Source of the DNA: Lentzea terrae | GTDB taxonomy: Bacteria; Actinomycetota; Actinomycetes; Mycobacteriales; Pseudonocardiaceae | DNA length: 64,000 nucleotides | NCBI RefSeq assembly: GCF_003265345.1 | Contig: NZ_QFWW01000020.1 | Location: 311,566 to 375,565, forward strand | Reading direction: 5' to 3' | In this document: positions 58,992-64,000 of the stretch, piece by piece | How the letters are laid out: each line of letters begins with the position of its first letter | Position numbering within the stretch: the first letter of the stretch is position 1 | The notes under the pieces: generated by a model | Databases searched by the model: none | Told to the model about the DNA's origin: nothing | Seen by the model: only the letters and a program-made list of their open reading frames with translations | Translations under genes and position numbers: made by a program

Positions 58992-61304
58992 TCAGCAGGC
59001 GCCCTGGTCGCGCCAGACGCCCCACTCACCGGTGGTGCCGGGTTCCTCGTTCTGCGTCCACCACTGGGCCTTCCACTTGCGGCCCTTGTGCGACACCTCG
59101 TTGCCGCCCGTGTAGACCTTGCCGCTCTCCCACGCCGGCAGCGAGCAGGTCGGCGGGTTCGACGTCGTGGTCGTCGTGGACGTGGTGGTCGGCGTGCTGC
59201 CGCCACCGATCCGCGGGTGGTCCGCCGAGATCGCGTAGGACTGACCGCCGAAGGTGAACACGAAGTTCGACGGCGTCGAGATCGGCAGCTGGTAGCTGAC
59301 CGTCAGCTCGATCGACGCGCCCGGTGCGAGCGACTGCCACGACGGCAGCGTCAGCTCCGCCTTCTGGAAGTCGCCCTTCAGGCCACCGACGTTGGACCCG
59401 CTGTGCCCCTTCGTCACGACCTTCAGCCCGAACCCGGACTGGTCGGCCATGCTGCCGGGCGCGCTGGTGCCGTAGTCGAACGCGATCTTCGTGCCACCGG
59501 GGATGGTGACCGCGGACCGGTTCGTGAACTTGATCTTCGGCGTGATCGGGTAGTTGTTGTCGCCCAACGCGAAGCCGTGCACGTCCACGTCAACGGCCAG
59601 AACCTGGGACTGCTGGGCGGAAGCCTTGGCAGCACCGTAAGGCGCGGCGCCGTTCAGGCCGGTGTTGATCGTCGACAGCAGGGTGTCGCCGATGAAGTAC
59701 TCCTTCTTCACGGAGTCGTACCTGTAGTCGCCGGCGAGCTCCCAGATCATGATGCCGCCGAGGCCCTTGTCGCGCACGTACTTCGCCTTCTCCGCGATCG
59801 ACTGCTCGGTCTCGGTGGAGAGGAACACCTTCTTGTCGTTGTTCCACAGCCACGGCGACTTCAGCGTCGCGTCGTAGTACGGCGTGTACGTGCCGGTGAG
59901 GCGGTCGGTCGGGTCGTTGACCGGGTCGAGGCCGTACTGCGCGGAGTACGAACCGGTGACCTTGGCTTCAAGGTTCTTGGTGTGCCACAACGGGTTCACC
60001 CCGGACGGCACCTCCGCGCCACCGGCCGTGACGTCGTGCCAGATGTTGTCGATGCCGGTCGCGCCGTTGCCGCACGGCGTGGTCGAGCCGACCGAGGAAC
60101 CGGTGCCGGGCGGGCACTTCGACTGGTCCGGCAGGGCCGCGCGTCCCCACAACCCGTTCGTGCCACCGGTGACGCCCTGCCAGCCGCGCGAGTAGAACGG
60201 CACGCCGATGTTGATGCGTCCGGCCTGCATTGCGCCGCGGTAGTAGTGGTACGACCAGTCGGTGTTGAGATAGCCCATGCCCTCGTACTGCGGCGCCGTG
60301 TACACGCCACCGGCCGCGAGCTCGCCGTCCTTGCCGTCGTCGTAGAGAGCGGCGTTCGGGCCGACGAAGTGGTTCCACGAACCATGCAGGTCGTAGCTCA
60401 TGACGTTGAGGTAGTCGAGGTACTTGACCACCTGGTACGACTCCTGGCCGCGCAGCAACCAGCCCGACGCGGGCACGGCCGCGGTGAGCAGGTAGTGCTT
60501 GCCGTCCGCGGCACCGGCGCGGTCGAGCTTCTCGCGCAGCGTCTTCATGATCGCCTGGTAGCCGGCCCACAGGGTGCCGCGGTTGGCGTTGGAGATCCAG
60601 AAGTCGTCCGGGTTGCCGGCGTGGTTGTTCGACGTCGCGTACTCGTAGTCGATGTCAGCGCCGTTGAATCCGTACTGGCGCAGGAAAGCCACGACCGAGT
60701 CGGCGAACGTGTCGATCGCCGCCTGCGACTGGCCCAGCTTGTAGAAGCCGCCGGACGCGTTGCGCGTGCCGTCGGCGTTGAAGAAGCCACCGGTCTCCGC
60801 CCAGCCGCCGACGGAGATCAGCGTCTTGACGTTCGGGTGCTGCTTCTTGAACTTCGTCAGCTGGTTGAAGTGCCCCTTGTAGGGCAGCGACGGGTCCATC
60901 TCGGCACCCGCGACGCCCGGCCACTCCATGCCGATCGACGAGTTGTTGGCGCTGTTCGCACCCACCGAGATCTTGTTCTGCGCGTCGATGTGCGCGAACG
61001 CGTAGTTGAGGTGCGTGACCTTCGTCCAGGGGATGTCCTTGGCGAGGTACCCGGGCTGACCGTTCTTGCCGGTGCGCCAGCTGGTGAAGTACCCGATCAC
61101 GCGCCGGGACTTGTCGGTCCCCATGTTCTCGCGGCCGGCGGTGTCGTAGACGGTGCAGTAGGGCACGTCGACGCCGGCTGTCTTGTAGAGCCCGTCCGGC
61201 CGGCAGTCCTCATGGGCTGCGGCGGCCGTGGGGGCGTTCGTCACGGCTATCACTGTCCCGGCTAGCAGGGCTAGCACCGGGACCACTCTGCTGAGCAGTC
61301 GCAA
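58992..61304 (-). CDS. secreted GH18 chitinase with C-terminal chitin-binding domain
   Basis: This 770-residue exported chitinase has a signal peptide at about residues 1-30 and a GH18 barrel with SVGGW and the catalytic GADIDYE (E221). An additional beta-sandwich domain follows (about 560-690), then a Thr-rich linker and a C-terminal CBM5/12 domain with AWESGKVYTGGNEVSHKGRK and WWTQ. It starts at a TTG 8 nt after AGGAGG. The promoter contains a DasR-type site. It cleaves chitin outside the cell. Confidence 0.93.
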   Translation of the reverse strand: MRLLSRVVPVLALLAGTVIAVTNAPTAAAAHEDCRPDGLYKTAGVDVPYCTVYDTAGRENMGTDKSRRVIGYFTSWRTGKNGQPGYLAKDIPWTKVTHLNYAFAHIDAQNKISVGANSANNSSIGMEWPGVAGAEMDPSLPYKGHFNQLTKFKKQHPNVKTLISVGGWAETGGFFNADGTRNASGGFYKLGQSQAAIDTFADSVVAFLRQYGFNGADIDYEYATSNNHAGNPDDFWISNANRGTLWAGYQAIMKTLREKLDRAGAADGKHYLLTAAVPASGWLLRGQESYQVVKYLDYLNVMSYDLHGSWNHFVGPNAALYDDGKDGELAAGGVYTAPQYEGMGYLNTDWSYHYYRGAMQAGRINIGVPFYSRGWQGVTGGTNGLWGRAALPDQSKCPPGTGSSVGSTTPCGNGATGIDNIWHDVTAGGAEVPSGVNPLWHTKNLEAKVTGSYSAQYGLDPVNDPTDRLTGTYTPYYDATLKSPWLWNNDKKVFLSTETEQSIAEKAKYVRDKGLGGIMIWELAGDYRYDSVKKEYFIGDTLLSTINTGLNGAAPYGAAKASAQQSQVLAVDVDVHGFALGDNNYPITPKIKFTNRSAVTIPGGTKIAFDYGTSAPGSMADQSGFGLKVVTKGHSGSNVGGLKGDFQKAELTLPSWQSLAPGASIELTVSYQLPISTPSNFVFTFGGQSYAISADHPRIGGGSTPTTTSTTTTTSNPPTCSLPAWESGKVYTGGNEVSHKGRKWKAQWWTQNEEPGTTGEWGVWRDQGAC

Positions 61305-61343
61305 GACAAGGACCTCCTGGCTAGGGCGGCGGCCACTGCGCAG

Positions 61344-61373
61344 ACGGTAAAATGGTCCAGACCTTTGCGTCAA
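61344..61373 (-). promoter_or_regulatory. chitinase promoter with DasR-type element in the spacer
   Basis: On the minus strand TTGACG (61368-61373) and TACCGT (61344-61349) are spaced by 18 bp. The spacer holds AGGTCTGGACCA (61353-61364), which resembles the dre consensus TGGTCTAGACCA and the repeats known from Streptomyces chitinase promoters. Repression by DasR until chitin sugars appear is likely. Confidence 0.65.
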
Positions 61374-61380
61374 TAGTCGA

Positions 61381-61403
61381 TCACTGACATTGGTTGTCAG
61401 TGA
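61381..61403. promoter_or_regulatory. inverted repeat upstream of the chitinase gene
   Basis: TCACTGACA (61381-61389) and TGTCAGTGA (61395-61403) form a perfect 9-bp inverted repeat. It stands upstream of the chitinase promoter and 21 nt before the start of the divergent gene at 61425. It may be a second regulator site. Confidence 0.45.
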
Positions 61404-61424
61404 TACCGATTTAGCGTTCCCGGC

Positions 61425-61871
61425 ATGAGTGAGAACGATTTCGACTTCTTCCACGGCCGCTGGCACGTCGCCCACCGCAAGATCGCCGACATCCCCGGAC
61501 GCGGCACCGAGTGGGTCGAGTTCGGGGCGGAGACCGAGTGCCGGCCGATCCTCGGCGGCGCGGCGAACGTGGAGAGCCTCCGTGCCGACGACTGGGAGGG
61601 CATGACGCTGCGGCAGTACGACCCCGCACGGGAGGTCTGGCGCATCTGGTGGGCCTCCACCCGCGCTCCCGGCCACCTCGACCCGCCGGTCGAGGGCAGG
61701 TTCACCGACGGGCAGGGCGTGTTCTTCGGCGACGACGTGGTGGGCGGGCACGAGGTGAAGGTGCGGTTCGACTGGACCGCCGGCGAGGAGCCCGTCTGGC
61801 AGCAGCAGTTCTCCTACGACGGCGGGGAGACGTGGGAGACCAACTGGGTCATGCGGTTCACCCGCGCCTGA
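61425..61871 (+). CDS. conserved protein of unknown function (lipocalin-like fold)
   Basis: This 148-residue soluble protein begins with DFDFFHGRWHVAHRKIAD, continues with many aromatic beta strands (VWRIWWASTRAPGHLDPP, WQQQFSYDGGETWETNW), and looks like the DUF1579/lipocalin-like group. It has no signal peptide. It is divergent from the chitinase gene. Function unknown. Confidence 0.7.
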   Translation: MSENDFDFFHGRWHVAHRKIADIPGRGTEWVEFGAETECRPILGGAANVESLRADDWEGMTLRQYDPAREVWRIWWASTRAPGHLDPPVEGRFTDGQGVFFGDDVVGGHEVKVRFDWTAGEEPVWQQQFSYDGGETWETNWVMRFTRA

Positions 61872-61940
61872 CCTGCGGGTTCAAAGTTCCTGCAAGCGCG
61901 CGGTCGCATGCTGGAGGAACCGCCGAACTGGGGAGGTGTC

Positions 61941-62105
61941 ATGGTGGGGAAGAAGACAGCGGGCGTTCTGGTGCTCGCGGCAGCGGCTCTCGTGCTCGGG
62001 ATGGGCACGGCATCGGCCGCAGGGGATGACAGTGGTCAGGGCACGCGGGTGACCGGCACGGACGGCACGCGAGTGACGTCGCAGGACTCAGGAACACTGA
62101 CCTGA
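61941..62105 (+). CDS. small secreted protein
   Basis: This 54-residue protein has a signal peptide (VMVGKKTAGVLVLAAAALVL, cleavage near TASAAGD) and a short polar tail with the repeat RVTGTDGTRVT. GGGGAGG is placed before the ATG at 61941, which supports translation. The function is unknown. Confidence 0.6.
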   Translation: MVGKKTAGVLVLAAAALVLGMGTASAAGDDSGQGTRVTGTDGTRVTSQDSGTLT

Positions 62106-62124
62106 GAACCGGGGCGGGCGGCTC

Positions 62125-63171
62125 TCAGCTGATCTGGGTCAGCGCGAGACCGCCCGCCATCAGCAACGCACACGCCAGCCCGTGCACGACCGGGTTGCGC
62201 ACCAGCAACGCCACGAACTCCCGCAGGAACGCGCTCGGCACGAAGTACCAGGCCGTCGGCGCGCCGATGACCTGCAGCCGCAGCCCCTGCTTGTGCGACA
62301 ACACGGCCGTGCGGAACACGTGGTAGTTGTTCGTGACCGCGACGACCCGGCCGATGTGTCCGCGTTCGGCCAGCAACTTCTTGCTGTAGCGGAGGTTCTC
62401 CTCCGTGGTGGTCGCCTGGTCCTCGAGCACGATGTCGTCCTCTGGCACCCCGCGTTCGACCAGGTACTGGCGCATCGCGAACGCCTCGGAGACCTCCTCG
62501 TCCGCGCCCTGTCCGCCGGACACCACGATGATCGGTGTACGGCCGGCCTCCTGATCGCGCCGGTACAGCCGCAACGCGCGGTCGAGCCGGGACGCGAGCA
62601 GCGGCGGCACCCGTGAGCCGATCAGGCCGGCGCCGAGCACCACGATGCCGTCGAACCCGCTGCGGCGGCCGGTGCGGCCGTAGATCACGGAGTAGAGCAG
62701 CAGGCTCACGAACAGGAACGCGATGTACGCGGACACCAGGAACAACCCGATGGCGCTGCCGCGGATCCAGTCGTTGGCCTGGCCGATGCCCCAACCGAAG
62801 TAGATCATCTCGCCGATCAGCGCGAGCCCGGCCAGCAACGACAGCAGGTTGCCCAGCGAACGGCCCTCGCGGCGGACCATGACCAGGCCGTTCGCCAGCA
62901 ACGCCAGAGGCAGCAGCAGGAGGCCCAGCACGGCGAGCAGGAACGCGAGCAGCAGCGGCAGGCTGACCACCGGGTTGTCGCGCCCGGCCTCCGCCAGCAA
63001 CAACAACAGCATCACCAGCGAGATGCCGAGCCAGATCGCGTTGCTCAGCCTGCGCCGGTCGCGCACCATCCCGTACACGAAGATCGATGCGGGGACGATG
63101 AACAGCAGGCCGGCGAACACCGGCCAAGCGTAGTACCGATGATCAGTCAGTGCTCTCGGTTTCCGGTGCAA
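62125..63171 (-). CDS. DUF218 (YdcF/SanA-like) membrane protein
   Basis: This protein of about 348 residues has six N-terminal helices (residues 15-165) and a DUF218 domain (IVVLGAGLIGSRVPPLLASR, VVSGGQGADEEVSEAFAM, EDQATTTEENL, VTNNYHVFR). The family takes part in cell-envelope processes. The start is uncertain: the TTG at 63171 overlaps the upstream small gene by 29 nt, and a GTG at 63120 would shorten the protein by 17 residues. Confidence 0.85.
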   Translation of the reverse strand: MHRKPRALTDHRYYAWPVFAGLLFIVPASIFVYGMVRDRRRLSNAIWLGISLVMLLLLLAEAGRDNPVVSLPLLLAFLLAVLGLLLLPLALLANGLVMVRREGRSLGNLLSLLAGLALIGEMIYFGWGIGQANDWIRGSAIGLFLVSAYIAFLFVSLLLYSVIYGRTGRRSGFDGIVVLGAGLIGSRVPPLLASRLDRALRLYRRDQEAGRTPIIVVSGGQGADEEVSEAFAMRQYLVERGVPEDDIVLEDQATTTEENLRYSKKLLAERGHIGRVVAVTNNYHVFRTAVLSHKQGLRLQVIGAPTAWYFVPSAFLREFVALLVRNPVVHGLACALLMAGGLALTQIS

Positions 63172-63313
63172 CGGGCTTCGGCCGCGGCCTCAGCCGCACC
63201 GCGCCCGTCGTGAGGTCGAGCGGACCGGTCTCCTCGAAGTCCTCGCCGGTACCGGAGTCCCCCGCCTCGCTGCGGAGCTTGCGTCCCGGGAACAACTCAC
63301 CCAACTGCCCCAT
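63143..63313 (-). CDS. small conserved acidic/basic protein
   Basis: This open frame of 56 residues begins MGQLGELFPGRKLRSEAGDS, has an acidic middle (GEDFEETG) and a basic Pro-rich end (RLRPRPKP). GAGG is just upstream of the ATG, at short spacing. The beginning resembles small proteins common in actinobacteria, but no function is known. It overlaps the TTG start assigned to the DUF218 gene. Confidence 0.55.
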   Translation of the reverse strand: MGQLGELFPGRKLRSEAGDSGTGEDFEETGPLDLTTGAVRLRPRPKPVAPETESTD

Positions 63314-63329
63314 GACCTCGACCCTACTC

Positions 63330-63482
63330 TCAGAACAGGGCGACGAGCAGCAGGATCACGGCGATCACGACCAGGATCGGGATCAGCGCCCCGCCAGGCG
63401 GCCTGCGGTAGTGGCTGCGGACCGTGGTGGTGCGGAACCAGCTGTACGGGGTGCTGCGGCGGTGCCGGCGTACCCAGGGCAT
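63330..63482 (-). CDS. small membrane protein
   Basis: This protein of 50 residues has a basic N-terminus (MPWVRRHRRSTPYSWF) and one C-terminal membrane helix (residues 31-50, ALIPILVVIAVILLLVALF). GAAGGAG lies 8 nt before the ATG, a strong ribosome-binding site, so the gene is probably real. It is followed by the 56-residue gene after 16 nt. Confidence 0.65.
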   Translation of the reverse strand: MPWVRRHRRSTPYSWFRTTTVRSHYRRPPGGALIPILVVIAVILLLVALF

Positions 63483-63495
63483 TCTCGACACTCCT

Positions 63496-64000
63496 TCAGA
63501 CGATGGGCTCCCTGGATACCCCGATTTTCAGCCGGTCACGCACGCCGGCCAGGCCCTCCGCCGTCACCTGCGGATCCCCGATGTCGTTGCCGTACAACAC
63601 TTCGTGCCACGGACCGAGCTGATGCCACCGCAACGCGCGCATCCGCAGGTCTTCCGTTGGGCCATATGCCGCAGCGAGCGCGTCCGCGAACTCGGGCGGA
63701 GTCGAGTGCAGCGCCCAGGCCAGGTCGAGCGCCGGGTCCCCGAGCTGGAGGTCACCGAAGTCGATCACGCCGGTCAGCACTCCGTCGGTGCCCAGGACGT
63801 GCTCGGGGCCGATGTCGCCGTGCACGAGCGTGTCCGCGGGCAGGTTCCGCAGTTCGGCCAGCAACGCCGCGCCTTCCGGTACGTGCGGCAGGACTTCGGC
63901 GCGGAACCGCTCGATCGGCAGTGGCGTCCGGCGGACACCGCGCAACGCTGCCTCTTCCGCCGCAACCGCGTGCAGCGCCAGCAGGAACTCGCCCAGCTGA
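63496..64000 (-). CDS. aminoglycoside phosphotransferase-type kinase (start outside window)
   Basis: This is the C-terminal 167 residues of a phosphotransferase (APH/choline-kinase fold). The catalytic loop is LVHGDIGPEHVL, the Mg-binding Asp is in VIDFGDLQLGDPALDLAW. The frame stays open through the right edge, so about the N-terminal 120 residues are missing. The Asn usually found in the catalytic loop (HGDxxxxN) is His here. It could act on an antibiotic or on a metabolite. Confidence 0.82.
   Translation of the reverse strand, partial: QLGEFLLALHAVAAEEAALRGVRRTPLPIERFRAEVLPHVPEGAALLAELRNLPADTLVHGDIGPEHVLGTDGVLTGVIDFGDLQLGDPALDLAWALHSTPPEFADALAAAYGPTEDLRMRALRWHQLGPWHEVLYGNDIGDPQVTAEGLAGVRDRLKIGVSREPIV

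Noticed and set aside
59155..59195. Low-complexity repeat in the chitinase gene as a tandem repeat element
   Set aside because: It encodes the Thr/Ser linker between catalytic and chitin-binding parts, which is normal for secreted glycosidases.

Overview
The window is high-GC actinobacterial DNA with tightly packed genes, frequent GTG and TTG starts, many 1 to 4 nt stop/start overlaps and mycothiol-dependent enzymes. It looks like a Pseudonocardiales-type chromosome (Lentzea, Saccharothrix or Amycolatopsis relatives). The taxon is an inference from gene content; no rRNA or tRNA gene is visible. I see no CRISPR array, insertion sequence, integrase, attachment site or replication origin.

Layout. 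1-4.2 kb: the end of a MacB-type ABC exporter operon with its own OmpR-type two-component system. 4.2-12.5 kb: a galactoside/galactonate module with galactonate dehydratase, an SDR dehydrogenase, KDPGal aldolase, GH36 alpha-galactosidase, a three-gene CUT1 sugar importer and a GntR regulator. An almost identical 18-bp element sits in both divergent promoter regions. 12.6-31 kb: mixed accessory and housekeeping genes, including a secreted sphingomyelinase-like phosphodiesterase, a SWIM/DUF6493-type/small-protein trio, a broken lysA, an M43 metalloprotease, an AlkZ-like DNA glycosylase, an MMPL exporter with MarR regulator, and an ECF sigma factor followed by VOC, GNAT and hydrolase genes.

28.9-53.1 kb is the main feature: what looks like a complete glycine betaine catabolic regulon. 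Proposed flow: uptake by a BCCT carrier; Rieske oxygenase demethylation to dimethylglycine, with a separate ferredoxin and FAD reductase as electron donors; dimethylglycine oxidase to sarcosine; heterotetrameric sarcosine oxidase (SoxBDAG) to glycine; GlyA to serine; SdaA to pyruvate and ammonia. The C1 units released are handled by S-(hydroxymethyl)mycothiol dehydrogenase plus an MBL-fold hydrolase, by a folate branch (FolD, a separate cyclodeaminase/cyclohydrolase, PurU), and perhaps by a FdhF/YdeP-type molybdoenzyme for formate. An aminodeoxychorismate synthase gene at the end of the sox operon may supply folate precursor. Two local regulators flank candidate operators: an IclR protein with an exact 17-bp repeat before glyA and before the ferredoxin gene, and a GntR/FCD protein with related sites before soxB and before purU. 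The FolD has Ile where the cyclohydrolase lysine belongs, which explains the separate cyclohydrolase next to it.

53-64 kb: a NarL-type two-component system, an orphan type-1 binding lipoprotein, an MBL hydrolase, an AraC/VOC pair, secreted NPP1-like and GH18 chitinase genes around a long shared terminator (the chitinase promoter carries a DasR-type element), small secreted and membrane proteins, a DUF218 membrane protein, and a phosphotransferase cut by the right edge. Three gene remnants (DUF1479 family, lysA, monomeric sarcosine oxidase) show ongoing gene decay.
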